A stretch of 64,000 nt of DNA. Origin: Rhodohalobacter sp. SW132 (GTDB lineage: Bacteria > Bacteroidota > Rhodothermia > Balneolales > Balneolaceae). Location of the stretch: the NCBI RefSeq assembly GCF_003390325.1, contig NZ_QUOK01000001.1, forward strand, positions 806,001 to 870,000, read 5' to 3'. Of the stretch, positions 44,293-55,100 are shown one piece after another. Every line of letters begins with the position of its first letter. Positions within the stretch are counted from its first letter, which is position 1. The translations under genes were made by a program, and so were the position numbers. The notes beneath the pieces are model-generated. The model was not told the DNA's origin, ran no database searches, and saw only the letters and a list, made by a program, of their open reading frames with translations.

Positions 44293-44712
44293 ATGAAAAC
44301 TTTGAAGAAAGCTTCCTCGGTATTTTCAATTTTCGCCCTCATGTTTGCTTTTGCATTTACAGCAAATATTGCTCAAGCGCAGGACGGGAACGTAGTTGAT
44401 GTTATTAATTCAAGTGACGATCATACCATTTTTGCTTCTTTGCTTGAAGAGTCAAACCTTGATGATGCTATTTCAGATCAAGGCCCCTTTACAATTATTG
44501 CACCCAATGATGAAGCTTTTGAAGCGATGGGAGAAGAACTGGACCAGTTGAGAGCCGACCCTGATATGCTTCAAAATATGTTGATTGGACATCTTTTCCA
44601 GGGTGAAAACACTGCAGAGGATGTAGAACCTGCACTTGGCGTGGAGATTATCGAAGGTGATATTCCCGCTTCCAATGGATTAGTGCATGTGACAAATGAA
44701 GTGCTGAATTAA
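44293..44712 (+). CDS. Secreted fasciclin (FAS1) domain protein
   Basis: A signal peptide ending in AQAQ precedes a ~105-residue FAS1 domain. Motifs are FASLLEESNLDDAI, GPFTIIAPNDEAFEAM and LIGHLFQGENTAED. FAS1 domains mediate adhesion or surface interactions. The protein is shorter than the usual ~135-residue domain, and the C-terminal strand ends right after LVHVTNEVLN, so it may be a minimal copy. A terminator follows. Confidence 0.88.
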   Translation: MKTLKKASSVFSIFALMFAFAFTANIAQAQDGNVVDVINSSDDHTIFASLLEESNLDDAISDQGPFTIIAPNDEAFEAMGEELDQLRADPDMLQNMLIGHLFQGENTAEDVEPALGVEIIEGDIPASNGLVHVTNEVLN

Positions 44713-44736
44713 ATAGCCTTCATCATTAAATTTGAG

Positions 44737-44774
44737 AAAGTCGCTCCCGGTCTATTCCGGGGCGGCTTTTTTTT
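44737..44774 (+). terminator. Rho-independent terminator after the fasciclin gene
   Basis: GTCGCTCCCGG and CCGGGGCGGC form a stem with G-U pairs around TCTATT, followed by nine Ts. It sits just beyond the stop and before the convergent DUF72 gene. Confidence 0.75.
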
Positions 44775-44792
44775 ATGTCTGGATTTATTGGA

Positions 44793-45659
44793 TCAAAACA
44801 ATCCAAGTTGCTCGTTTTGTCGTTCCTTCGGAAATTTTTGCAACGGCTCTAACTCCACAAACCCTGAAAGCAGCCTGTGAAATTCCTTAGCAATCGCGGG
44901 TGCATGCAGAGTATCCGGCGCATGAATAAATATATATGGATGAAGCCCGTCATTAATCCAGTCCGCAGTGATTATCGCCCACTCTTTCAGCCAGGTCTCA
45001 TTATTTAACACATCGTTTGCGCCAACATAACGCACAAACGGTCGGGAGCTGCTTGCATCAAACCGAACCGGTGTTTTTGGTTTTTTCTTCTGTGCCTCCC
45101 TGATGCTCTCATCACCTCCCTGAATAGAGTGCAGTTTTCGAGTATCGAATGTAACACGATCTATTGAGTTGGCTTTTAGAAGTTCAAACAGCCGCCGCTC
45201 TTTATCTCCTTTATCGTAAAAATCTTCGTGCCTCACTTCAACTGCATATTTTAAGTGAGGGGGTAAAAATTCACATAACGCCTCAAGTTTCGAAAATTCT
45301 TTAAATGAAAATTGCGAACTCAGCTGGATGTGGAAAGGCCCGAGTTTGCCCCGAATGGGTTCAAACAGCTCCAGAAATTCCATGACATCCTGCTCCACTC
45401 CGCTCAGCCTTTTGTAGTGTGTGATACCCTGTGGAAACTTGAAGCAGAATTTAAAGCCATCCGGCACCTGGGAAGCCCACTTCAATACGGTTTCTTCTTC
45501 GGGCACCCGATAGAATGTTGTATTTCCTTCCACGCTGTTAAAAACAGAGGAATATTGTTTTAAAAACTGGCTCTGGGCGACATCATCCGTATAAAAAGTG
45601 CCTTTCCACTCTTTCAAACCCCACTGTGTGAGCCCCAGGTGATATTTAGTTATTGCCAT
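44793..45659 (-). CDS. DUF72 (YecE-like) protein
   Basis: The 288-residue protein fits DUF72: LGLTQWGLKEWKGTFYTD, EGNTTFYRVPEEETVLKWASQVP, FKFCFKFPQGITHYKRL and AVEVRHEDFY, with the later PVRF and RYVG segments. It has a TIM-barrel fold; no catalytic function is established. Nothing about the neighbours hints at a role. Confidence 0.9.
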   Translation of the reverse strand: MAITKYHLGLTQWGLKEWKGTFYTDDVAQSQFLKQYSSVFNSVEGNTTFYRVPEEETVLKWASQVPDGFKFCFKFPQGITHYKRLSGVEQDVMEFLELFEPIRGKLGPFHIQLSSQFSFKEFSKLEALCEFLPPHLKYAVEVRHEDFYDKGDKERRLFELLKANSIDRVTFDTRKLHSIQGGDESIREAQKKKPKTPVRFDASSSRPFVRYVGANDVLNNETWLKEWAIITADWINDGLHPYIFIHAPDTLHAPAIAKEFHRLLSGFVELEPLQKFPKERQNEQLGLF

Positions 45660-46136
45660 AATCTGCCTCGTTTAGGGATTTTGCCCGTCATTTTATAAGA
45701 GATCTGTTTTATTTAATTACATAATTAAATTCAATACCGTCCAAAACATTCAGAAAATTCATCAAATATCTTCGTTTATGTTCATTCGGAATAGATATTT
45801 TTATAGATCGAAAATCGATCCCCTGCTTTTTTATCGCAGAGTTATGAGGATGAATTCGCTGAATCCCGAAGATTTTCTGTGTATATCTGCGCATTTTTGC
45901 GGTAAACTCAACGATAATCTGCGAAAAGAAGAACAGATCGTATTCAGGGTTTCAAACTTCTTTCAAATTCATATATCGTTTTGGACAGTTGTGATTTAAG
46001 TTTTCTCTTCATACAAAACCATCCGTTTGTATTCATCATTTCTACTTCTATATTTCACGCTGCTTCAGATTAATATACAATCTGATCATAACATTCGCCC
46101 GTTCAGGACTGATCCACAAAATTCGCCGGTACACCA
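45660..46136. other. 477-bp intergenic region without a supported gene
   Basis: Short frames on both strands at 45709-45999 contain direct-repeat-like segments (TCTGCG, ATCTGTGTATATCTGCG) but no recognisable protein, and I do not call them. The symporter's leader is at the right end. Confidence 0.5.
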
Positions 46137-47849
46137 ATGCCTTTTAGTTCACTCGATTATCTCGTTATTATTGCCTACATCCTCCTGATGGTCGTGGTGG
46201 GTTACTACTCGCAAAAGCGTGGACAGAAAACACTTCAGGACTATTTTACCGGCGGGAAAAACCTGCCCTGGTGGCTGATTGGAATATCAATGGTTGCCAC
46301 CACATTCGCTGCTGATACTCCGCTGGCCGTTACCGGTATTATTGCCAGCGACGGAATTGCCGGCAACTGGATCTGGTGGAACTTCATGTTTTCCGGCCTC
46401 ATCACGGTTTTTCTATATGCAAAGTTGTGGAAACGTGCCGATGTGATTACCGATGTTGAGTTTATTTCCATCCGGTACTCCGGAAAACCGGCCCGTATTT
46501 TACGTGGCTTTCGATCGCTTTACCTTGCATTCCCGATCAACTGCATCATCCTTGGGTGGGTTACGGTTGGAATGGCCAAAATCCTGACTGTCTTGACCGG
46601 CGCCGGCCAATGGGAAATTATTCTTGGAATGTACCTGCTGATCGGGATTTATATCGCTTTTTCCGGAATTTGGGGTGTGATTATCACGGATTTCATCCAG
46701 TTTATCATTGCCATGGGCGGCTCTATTCTGCTCGCTTATTATGCTGTCAGCCACATCGGCGGACTCGATCAGCTTCAGGCGGAGCTTACCAGTCTCTTCG
46801 GCAGCGATCACTCCATGCTCTCCATCAACCCGCTTACCAGTCCCGATATTGCCATTGCAACAGCTCTGGTTTGGGTTGGAATGATGTGGTGGGCTTCATG
46901 GTATCCGGGTTCGGAACCCGGCGGCGGAGGATACATTGCCCAGCGGATGTTCTCTGCCAAAGATGAAAAAAATGCAGTAGGCGGAACACTTCTTTTCAAT
47001 GTTGCACACTTTGCGCTCCGTCCCTGGCCGTGGATTTTGGTTGCACTTGTTGCAATGGTTGTATATCCCAACCTGAATGATCCCGAAACCGGCTACCCGC
47101 TGCTGATGCTCAAACTGCTGCCCTCCGGCCTTCTTGGACTTTTGGCCGTTGCTTTTCTGGCGGCATTTGTATCCACCGTTTCCACACACCTTAACTGGGG
47201 AGCGTCCTACGTAGTGAACGATTTTTATAAACCCTTTCTGAAACCGGAAGAGCAATTTGAATCAGAGGAGCAGGCACAAAAACACTACGTTCGTGTTTCA
47301 CGGTGGACCACCATGCTGATGATGGTAGCGGCCGTGGGTGTATCCCTTCTGTTTGATACGGTACGGGGCGGATGGGAGGCCATTCTCTCTATTGGTGCGG
47401 GAACCGGCCTTGTATACATGCTCCGGTGGTTCTGGTGGCGGATCAATGCCTGGAGTGAAATATCCGCAATGGCTGCTGCCGCTACAGGGTTTGCCTTAAC
47501 CAAGCTCCTGGGATATGATGATTTTGCCCAGCAAATGATCTTCACAACTATTTTTGCAACAGTGGTTTGGATAACCGTCACATTTTTAACCAAACCGGAT
47601 GATGAAGTTACGCTTCAAAAATTCTTCGATCGGGTGAAACCCGGCGGGCCGGGCTGGAAACGGTTTATGACTCGCGGCGAAGCCACCTACTCGCTATTGC
47701 CGGGTATCGGTTTTGCAGCTGTAAGTGCCGTTTCTATCATTGCACTGCTATTTGGAATGGGGCAAATCTTTTTCGAGTCAATGGCGCTCGGTCTGGGCTG
47801 TTTTGTGGCAGGAATTGGCGGTATCTGGTACGTAGTACAAAAGATTTAA
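46137..47849 (+). CDS. Sodium:solute symporter (SSS family)
   Basis: The 570-residue protein has 13 or so hydrophobic segments and SSS hallmarks: DYFTGGKNLPWWLIGISMVATTFAADTP near the start and the segment WIWWNFMFSGLI. It should use the sodium gradient to take up a small solute (sugar, amino acid or osmolyte). The substrate is unknown. It converges with MarR, overlapping by four bases at its 3' end. Confidence 0.92.
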   Translation: MPFSSLDYLVIIAYILLMVVVGYYSQKRGQKTLQDYFTGGKNLPWWLIGISMVATTFAADTPLAVTGIIASDGIAGNWIWWNFMFSGLITVFLYAKLWKRADVITDVEFISIRYSGKPARILRGFRSLYLAFPINCIILGWVTVGMAKILTVLTGAGQWEIILGMYLLIGIYIAFSGIWGVIITDFIQFIIAMGGSILLAYYAVSHIGGLDQLQAELTSLFGSDHSMLSINPLTSPDIAIATALVWVGMMWWASWYPGSEPGGGGYIAQRMFSAKDEKNAVGGTLLFNVAHFALRPWPWILVALVAMVVYPNLNDPETGYPLLMLKLLPSGLLGLLAVAFLAAFVSTVSTHLNWGASYVVNDFYKPFLKPEEQFESEEQAQKHYVRVSRWTTMLMMVAAVGVSLLFDTVRGGWEAILSIGAGTGLVYMLRWFWWRINAWSEISAMAAAATGFALTKLLGYDDFAQQMIFTTIFATVVWITVTFLTKPDDEVTLQKFFDRVKPGGPGWKRFMTRGEATYSLLPGIGFAAVSAVSIIALLFGMGQIFFESMALGLGCFVAGIGGIWYVVQKI

Positions 47850-48271
47850 TCCGCCTGTTCAGATGATTTTTCGGTAAGAACCCTGTTACCAAATTCAAGA
47901 AGTTTACCCACCGTATCCATAAATTTTTCGCCAAATCTCTCTTTTAACTCATTCACGGTTTCAGCGTAAACAACCGACATTTTATCTGATCTTTCAACCC
48001 CTTTATCGGTTAGCTTTACGGCTACTTCCCGGCCGGTACGCTCTTTTTCTACAAGATTTTGCTTTGCCAGTTTTTCAATAAAACGTGTGATGGTTGATGG
48101 AGCAAGAGAAAGATTTTCGGCAAGTTGCTTTTGAGTCTGTCCGCCTCCTCTCTTCAGCAGTAGAATCAGCTCAACATACGATGTTGCCATCCCGAACTCA
48201 CTCAGTTTTTCATCAAAATATGCGGTCAGATTTCTCGAAAATGTGTTGGCTTCACTGTGGAAAGTATTCAT
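47846..48271 (-). CDS. MarR family transcriptional regulator
   Basis: The 141-residue protein has the winged-helix pattern of MarR: GMATSYVELILLLKRGGGQTQKQLAENLSLAPSTITRFIEKLAKQNLVEKERTGRE. It binds DNA as a dimer, often controlling efflux or stress genes. Its target is unknown; it converges on the symporter gene and diverges from scpA with a ~120-bp gap. Confidence 0.88.
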   Translation of the reverse strand: MNTFHSEANTFSRNLTAYFDEKLSEFGMATSYVELILLLKRGGGQTQKQLAENLSLAPSTITRFIEKLAKQNLVEKERTGREVAVKLTDKGVERSDKMSVVYAETVNELKERFGEKFMDTVGKLLEFGNRVLTEKSSEQAD

Positions 48272-48389
48272 GAGAGTTACAATAGGTTATTGTATATACA
48301 AGTTTAATAAGCAAAAGAAATGGGAATTAGTCAATTCTGTTTCCATTTGGGGATTCAAATCCCGATCTTCATGAAACCTATTTGTAACT

Positions 48390-49160
48390 ATGTATAAAGT
48401 TCAGCTTAAAAATTTCGAGGGACCGCTCGACCTCCTGCTCTTTTTTATCAAGCGGGACGAGCTTAACATCTACGACATCCCTATCTCACACATCACCCGG
48501 GAATTTCTCGAATACATCCGGATCATGGAAGAGCTCGACCTCGAAGTTGCCAGCGAGTTTATCTATATGGCCAGCCTGCTTATGTCCATCAAAGCAAGGA
48601 TGATGCTTCCCCAGGAAAATGAGGAGGATGAAGAGCTGGATGAACACGACCCCAGGTATGAACTGGTTCAAAAACTGCTTGAATACAAGCGGTATAAGGA
48701 GATGGCCGAAAAACTCACCATTATTGATGAGGAGACCCGTCAAAAATATTTTCGCGGTTATAAAGACGGTGACACTGTTGAAGCACAGGCATCCGGCGAA
48801 GCGTTGAAGGATGTAACCATTTTTGATCTGATGAGCGCCTTTCGGAACGTCCTCAGCGACATCAAAAAACAGAACGTTTACCACCGGGTTGAAAAGGTAG
48901 AAACCACTATAGAAGAGCAGAGCGAATATGTTCAGGACCTGTTGCGGGAACGTGGCAAAACATCCTTTCGCACGATTTGTACAGAAGTGGGCAAGCGTAT
49001 CCTGATTGTTGTTATTTTTCTGGCCGTTTTAGAACTTCTCAAAGAGCAGCAGATTAACCTGTTTGTTGAAGATGATCCAACTGATTTTTATATAGACCTG
49101 AAACCTGTGGAAGAGATTATTGGCTCTGACACCCAAAATGAAAATGTATCATATGAATAA
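48390..49160 (+). CDS. scpA: Segregation and condensation protein A
   Basis: The 256-residue kleisin starts YKVQLKNFEGPLDLLLFFIKRDELNIYDIPI, the N-terminal SMC-binding helix signature, and ends with a winged-helix-like part. With SMC and ScpB it organises chromosomes in the cytoplasm. scpB is not adjacent, the next gene being an M28 peptidase whose start overlaps the end of scpA by eight bases. Confidence 0.95.
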   Translation: MYKVQLKNFEGPLDLLLFFIKRDELNIYDIPISHITREFLEYIRIMEELDLEVASEFIYMASLLMSIKARMMLPQENEEDEELDEHDPRYELVQKLLEYKRYKEMAEKLTIIDEETRQKYFRGYKDGDTVEAQASGEALKDVTIFDLMSAFRNVLSDIKKQNVYHRVEKVETTIEEQSEYVQDLLRERGKTSFRTICTEVGKRILIVVIFLAVLELLKEQQINLFVEDDPTDFYIDLKPVEEIIGSDTQNENVSYE

Positions 49161-50859
49161 TAAGCGGTTCACACTATCAATACTCATTATCTTATTCATC
49201 TTACATGGATGTGCCGGCACCGGTGAGCTTCAGGAGGCGGATGAACATACCTTAGACGATTTTATTTCGTATTCAGAAACCATCACACCGGATTACCTGC
49301 GATCCCACCTCGAAGTTATTGCACACGATTCCCTCCAGGGCAGGGATACAGGAACAGAAGGTGAGCGAGCAGCTGCCCGGTACATCATAGATCAGTATGA
49401 ACGGCTTGGAATAGCGACCAAAGGAACCAATGGAACCTACCTTCAGCCATTTATGCTGAATGCTGAACGAACAGACAGCCTGGTCTACGAAGTTTTTCAG
49501 GTAGAAAATTCGGATACGCTGGTTCACACCCGATCCGTGGTTGCCAACAACTCTCCGGGGGATTTTATACGGTTGTTTGGCGGAGCAAGTCCCTTGAAAG
49601 GTGAAATTATTTTTGGCGGCTTTGGCGTAGACGATACTTTAAGAGGCGTAAATCACCTGAACCCGGAACTTATGATGGATAAATGGGTGCTGATTTTTGC
49701 CGATTTCCCAACCGTTGTAGCTGGCGACACGCTCATCAATCCCGCTATAACCAATAATCAAAGAGTTGGCAATCTTTTCGGAGAAGTCGATGCAGGCGGT
49801 GTTCTTGTGGTTTCTGCGAGTGAAAGCAGCCAGTTCAAGGAAGCTGCTGATTTAAATTCACGTCTGATCGATCAGCCTAACAACATGCGCCTTCAGTATC
49901 TCGACGACTCATCTGCGCAGGGAGGCTTTCCAAAATCTTACACCCAGGTAAGTCCTGAACTTGCAGTTGAAATACTGGGGTTGAACTCAACCAGGGAGCT
50001 GTTCACTTTGCGCAAACAGATTGCTGATAACATCACGGAATTTGAACCTGAAGCCACCGGCTACCACCTGGAGTATATTCCCTACGACGGAACCGTTGAA
50101 ATTAAGTCAAATAATGTAATCGCCTACATCGAAGGGAGCGACCCCTCCCTGAAAGATGAAGCTATAGTTTTGCTGGCGCATTACGACCATATCGGCCTTT
50201 CCATGCCGGATGCCCGGGGGGATATTATCAACAACGGAGCTGATGATAACGGCAGCGGAACTGTTGCACTGCTTGCGGTTGCCGAAGCTCTGCAAAATGC
50301 TAAAAATGACGGGTTCGGGCTCGACAGAAGCGTGCTGTTTCTGCATGTAAGTGCCGAAGAGAAAGGACTTCTCGGCTCACGATACTACTCTGATCACCCG
50401 GTGATTCCCATTGATCAGACCGTTACGGCATTTAACGCTGATATGATCGGCAGAAGCGACCCGGAGAATATTGAAGCCGGCACAACCGATTACGTCTATC
50501 TGATAGGCGGCGAGATCATCTCCTCTGAACTGGACAGCCTGGTGACGGTTTCGAATGAAAAGTCAACCAATATGCGGCTGGACCGAAAGTATAACGACCT
50601 GACAGACTCAAATCAGTTCTACCGAAGAAGCGACCACTGGAACTTCGGCCGCCTGAATGTGCCGTTTGTCTTTTTCTTTACCGGCGTACATGAGGATTAC
50701 CATGCCCCCGGTGACGAGGTAGACAAAATTGAATTTGATAAATATTCCCGAATTGTGCAGCTTATCTATGCTTCAACGGTAAATGTTGCCAATTATGAAA
50801 AGCGTCCCGAAGTGGACAATGAAGAGTTTTTAAACATTACGCGGCAAATGCCGCGATAA
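49153..50859 (+). CDS. M28 family zinc peptidase lipoprotein
   Basis: I chose the ATG at 49153 because it starts the signal peptide directly (MNNKRFTLSILIILFILHGC); an upstream frame to 49120 would add 11 residues within scpA. After the lipobox HGC, a PA-like insert spans about residues 130-240, and the M28 zinc sites follow: AHYDHIGL, NNGADDNGSGTVALL, SAEEKGLLGSR and the late HEDYHAPGDEVD. Such enzymes remove N-terminal amino acids or dipeptides from exported peptides. It overlaps scpA by eight bases and is followed at once by a TIM-barrel isomerase-like gene. Confidence 0.9.
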   Translation: MNNKRFTLSILIILFILHGCAGTGELQEADEHTLDDFISYSETITPDYLRSHLEVIAHDSLQGRDTGTEGERAAARYIIDQYERLGIATKGTNGTYLQPFMLNAERTDSLVYEVFQVENSDTLVHTRSVVANNSPGDFIRLFGGASPLKGEIIFGGFGVDDTLRGVNHLNPELMMDKWVLIFADFPTVVAGDTLINPAITNNQRVGNLFGEVDAGGVLVVSASESSQFKEAADLNSRLIDQPNNMRLQYLDDSSAQGGFPKSYTQVSPELAVEILGLNSTRELFTLRKQIADNITEFEPEATGYHLEYIPYDGTVEIKSNNVIAYIEGSDPSLKDEAIVLLAHYDHIGLSMPDARGDIINNGADDNGSGTVALLAVAEALQNAKNDGFGLDRSVLFLHVSAEEKGLLGSRYYSDHPVIPIDQTVTAFNADMIGRSDPENIEAGTTDYVYLIGGEIISSELDSLVTVSNEKSTNMRLDRKYNDLTDSNQFYRRSDHWNFGRLNVPFVFFFTGVHEDYHAPGDEVDKIEFDKYSRIVQLIYASTVNVANYEKRPEVDNEEFLNITRQMPR

Positions 50860-50874
50860 CGCAAATCCGGTTTA

Positions 50875-51744
50875 ATGAAACAGCTACTTCTCTTTTGTTT
50901 GATTGCTATCCTGGCACCGCTCTCTATCCCGGAGCGGTCGTCAGCTCAAACGAGCCAGGAAGGGAGCTCCCTTCTGCCAGATCCCGGTGTGGTATCCTAC
51001 ACCTTCAGAAATCAATTCTCTGAAGATGTGCCCGGAACCCTGGATATGATTCAGGAAATGGGGTTTACTAACATCGAATTCTCAGCGCTGTTTGGCAAAT
51101 CTGCTGAGGAGATCCGGATGCTGCTGGATGCACGCGATATGATATGCACCTCGTACGGTGTAGGGTACGACCGGCTAATGGATGAACCCGAAGAAGTTGC
51201 TGCTGAAGCCGAAATTCTTGGCGCTGAATTTGTCCGGGTTGCCTGGATCCCCCACAGCGCCCCTTTCGATATCGATGATGCTAAACGGGCTATAAGTGAA
51301 TTTGAGTCAGCCGGAAAAATATTGCGCGAAAAAGGAATCCGGCTCAATTATCACAATCATGGGTATGAATTTCGCCCATACGAAGACGGTACTCTTTTCG
51401 ATTATATGGTTCAGAACAGCAATCCCGATTACCTGAATTTTGAACTCGATACATTTTGGGTTGCCCACCCCGGCCACGATCCTGTGGAACTTTTAAAAAC
51501 CTACCCGGATCGATTCAATCTTGTACATCTCAAAGATCTGGCGAAAGATGCAGAGCATGACTATTCCGGCCGTGCTCCTTCGCATTATGATGTACCTCTG
51601 GGAACCGGACAGATTGACTTTCATTCCTTCCTGATTGCCGCCGAAAACTCTGCCATCGAGCATTTCTACATCGAAGATGAGACGGAAGATGTAGTGAACC
51701 GTGTTCCGAAAAGCCGGGAGTATATTATTGGGTTAAGCAAATAG
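50875..51744 (+). CDS. Secreted sugar phosphate isomerase/epimerase-like TIM barrel
   Basis: A signal peptide (about residues 1-24, ending ERSSAQ) is followed by an AP-endonuclease-2/xylose-isomerase-like TIM barrel: PGVVSYTFRNQF, MGFTNIEFSALF, the metal-site strand LNYHNHGYEFRPY, and NFELDTFWVAHPGHDP and LVHLKDL. Members isomerise or epimerise sugars or act on inositol, and the exported form is typical for Bacteroidota. The start gives 16 bases from the M28 gene, so they are an operon. Substrate unknown. Confidence 0.88.
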   Translation: MKQLLLFCLIAILAPLSIPERSSAQTSQEGSSLLPDPGVVSYTFRNQFSEDVPGTLDMIQEMGFTNIEFSALFGKSAEEIRMLLDARDMICTSYGVGYDRLMDEPEEVAAEAEILGAEFVRVAWIPHSAPFDIDDAKRAISEFESAGKILREKGIRLNYHNHGYEFRPYEDGTLFDYMVQNSNPDYLNFELDTFWVAHPGHDPVELLKTYPDRFNLVHLKDLAKDAEHDYSGRAPSHYDVPLGTGQIDFHSFLIAAENSAIEHFYIEDETEDVVNRVPKSREYIIGLSK

Positions 51745-52141
51745 CCTCATCCGCTGACTTCCCGTCATTGGATGAGTAGATAGGGCAAGATATTACTCTG
51801 TCAGCTTATGCAAATGGATAATGTAAAGGCCGGACAATTCACCGGATGGAGCGAATTCATCCGTTGAAAATTTGCACCAAACATGCCCGTCGATTCATCA
51901 ATGACACGACAGTAGCTCTGTTTTTCACAGATTATCGCTTACATATCGTGGATAAATATTGACACGCCCTGAATGGATAGAATATTATCTGCGAAAACAG
52001 CGGATTCATCAGCGAATCTCTGCGTGAATAAACAAATGGCAGCAACACAGTTAATCTGCTCTCCTTATTCGAATCCCGACTTTTTTCATGGAACTGGGGT
52101 CTGATTTATCACCAGCCTCAATCATACTTCTTCCCTTTTAG
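51745..52141. other. 397-bp intergenic region holding repeat copy B
   Basis: It contains the repeat at 51746-51915, then a short run of direct-repeat-like words (ATCTGCGAAAACAGCGGATTC, GCGAATCTCTGCGTGAATAA) near 51990-52040 that resemble the words at 45830-45930. No gene or terminator is recognised. Confidence 0.5.
51746..51915 (+). repeat. Two-hairpin intergenic repeat, copy B (uninterrupted)
   Basis: It starts two bases after the isomerase stop. The left hairpin is CTCATCCGCTGAC/GTCATTGGATGAG; the core ATTACTCTGTCAGCTTATG matches copy A; the right hairpin CACCGGATGGAGCGAATTCA is slightly degenerate, and the end ATCAATGACACGAC matches copy A. Confidence 0.75.
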
Positions 52142-55100
52142 CTATCTTCCCTGCAGAATAAACGCTGCCCAGTTCACCGGATCGGCCATATGCGGCCTGC
52201 TGATCAGGTTCAGTTTTGCCTGCCTGAGTGCTTCATTGTAGCTGTATCCGTTGCGGATATGATCATAAAAATCGATCATCAGGTAGGCGGTCGGCTGATC
52301 ATTTACTTTCCACATGGATACCATAAGATTGGAAGCGCCCGCGTAGATAAAAGCCCTTGTAAAGCCGATCAGCCCTTCTCCCCGAAATGTAGTGCCGAGC
52401 CCGGTTTCGCACGCTCCCAGAACAACAAGATCAGCATTAAATTCCATATTGTAGATATCGCCGACGTACGCAATTCCCGCCCCTTCCGCTTCGGGATACA
52501 TCATGATCCCGGAAAATTCAGGATAATCTTCATTTACAAACGCATGAGTGGCAAAGTGTACAAAGTTATAATTTTTCAGATTCACCTGGCTGAATCGGTT
52601 TAAGGTAGCCTCCTCGCCGGCTAAAATTTTTGTTTGCTGAGGACGAAGATACTCCATCCACGTTCTGCGCTCACTGAAAAGCCCGGAAATTGTACTTGTT
52701 TCGTAGTTTGTCAAAAGCAACGGCTCCAGGGTGCTTGCATACTGTACCTCAACCTCATCGCTCTCAGGCCGGATGATTTCGCTGTTAAATGGCGCAACAG
52801 CCAGCAGATTTCGCGGATTTTCCGGCCTTCTCTGCTGCATAATATCTAACATAGTGCCCGACGGAATGTAACTGATTGTGTAATCTTTCAGCAGGTACGG
52901 CATGTTATGATATTCCTGGTGATCCGGCAGATCGGTAAGCAGCACTTCAAACGGCAGATAATGCAATTCCTGGTCGGCCATAATCATCACATTCGTACCG
53001 TTCAAATACGGCTCTACCGGTTCAATAAGTTTTTTATACAAGGTGTGGGATGTATAAATATACTCCTCGGTAGTTCCTTTAGTGATAATATCTCTTGCCC
53101 CTTCGATATATGGGGCAGCATCTTCTGTCATCCCCAGGTCAACCACATGGATCTCTGATTCCGAAATCACCATGGCGTACATGTTTGATAATCCGAGTAC
53201 GTAACTGACTACAGTTTCTCCATCTTGCAGCAGCCCCTGAAGCTGATCTACAGACAAAACCGACTGATCATATTTTAACCTGTAGTATTCGGGATAATCC
53301 TGTTCGAGCTGGCGGGTAAACTTTTCGAGCTCCCTTTTTTTGGTAAACAATGAATCCTGAAGAGCATTAATAAACTCTGAACCGGCATTTCCTTCCGCCT
53401 CCCTTTCATTGAAAATTTGCTGCTGAACCGATGTAATATCGCGGTTTAACTCAGACTCCAGTTTAATAATTTCATCCGGAACTCCGCCAATCGTCATGGC
53501 AGAAATATCCTGTATAAGTTCTAAAGCAACACGAGCCCGGCTTTTTTCTATATAATTGAATATCTCGTTTTTGTACTCAGGATCACCAAGTTCAAAATAT
53601 AGTTCTGCAAGTGTTTCAATTGCTCCAGTATAGATTGAGTAATTATGATCAACAAGCCTGAGTTTTGAGGCTTCATTTTTGTAGGATTGCTGAAGCATGT
53701 CAACCAGCGCTGAAGCCCATTCCAGGGCCCGAAGAGACATTTCGTAATCGTCTCGTTTAAATTCATCAGACCGAGTCCTGTAGAGCAAGGATTTACTTTG
53801 AAGCACTTCCACAATTTTAACCGGATCTCCCATCGGGCGTTCAGTATCAGGCAGGCCGGTAAGAGTGTAATCCCCATATAACATGTTCACTGCTTTTTGA
53901 TACAGCTCCAGCGCCCTGTCATAATTTCCGCTGATTTGGTATGTCTCTCCCTTCAGATAATGTGCATCTGCCATGGTGGGATTGTTCTCCCCCAGGCGAG
54001 CTTCACCAATAGCTATCGCCCGCGTATACTGTTCCCTGGCACGTTCATTTTCATTGGTGTGATAGGCATATAAACGACCAAGAAATAGCTTCGGAGAGAT
54101 CAGGTGGGGGTGATCATCACCGTAAATATTCTTTCGCACGGAAATCGACCTCAGGTAATTCTCTTCTGCAGACTTGTAATCTTCATTTTGAATATGAATT
54201 GAAGCCAGGTTTGAATAGCCGATTGCCGTTTCCATGTGATCCGGTCCGAAATTCTCCTCTTTTACCCGCTGAGCCCGTTCGAGATATTCAGCTGCAAGCT
54301 CATAATTTCCAATAGAATAGTAACAAAGTGCCGCGTTATTCAATATTGCCCCCATCTCTCCGTCATTCGGCCCAAAAATCGACTCAATAATACCGGCCGA
54401 ACGCCCAAAATATTCCGCCGCCTGCCCGAAATCCTGCATCATATAGTAGATCGTCCCGATGTTATTATAGGCTTTGCCCATTTCCAGGTGATCATCTCCA
54501 TGCAGCTCTTTGATAAGATCGATGGATAGCCTGTAATGCTCCATCGCAAGATTATAATCCCCTATGCGTCGATATGAAATTCCCACATTATTATGCGCAT
54601 TAATCAGCAGCCTGCCGGATTCTTCAATATCATCTATTTTTTCGGCTAACGATAAGCTCTTAGTATAATACTCAACCGACTTATTGTAATTTCCGGCTGT
54701 TGATTCAAAGCGTGCAATACCAGAGTAAGCCCGGGCCTCTCCAAGCAGACCGAGTGTGTGATCGTTTATCATACTCTGCAGTTCCTTCGCCCACTTCTCC
54801 GCCTCCTGAAGGTCTGACATCTGTACGAAGAGAAAAACTTTTTGTCTGATCACCAAAACTTTTTTATCCCACGCATCATCAAAGGTCTCTTCGACAGATG
54901 CGTTCAATTCTGATAAAAGAGTGGAAGCTGTGTCATAATTTCCTTTACTGCGCTCTACAATTGATAAGAATATATGTGACTCAAAGCAGATTTCTTTGTA
55001 TTCAGCCAGGCTACAGTAATCATCGATCAGTGCTGAAAATTTAGTTTGGGCATCCGCATACTCCTGCAGATCATATGCTGCGACCGCAGCATTGAACCTT

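Noticed and set aside
45709-45999. Short frames on both strands as genes
   Set aside because: They overlap one another, have no recognised domain and cross direct-repeat-like words resembling those near 51990-52040.
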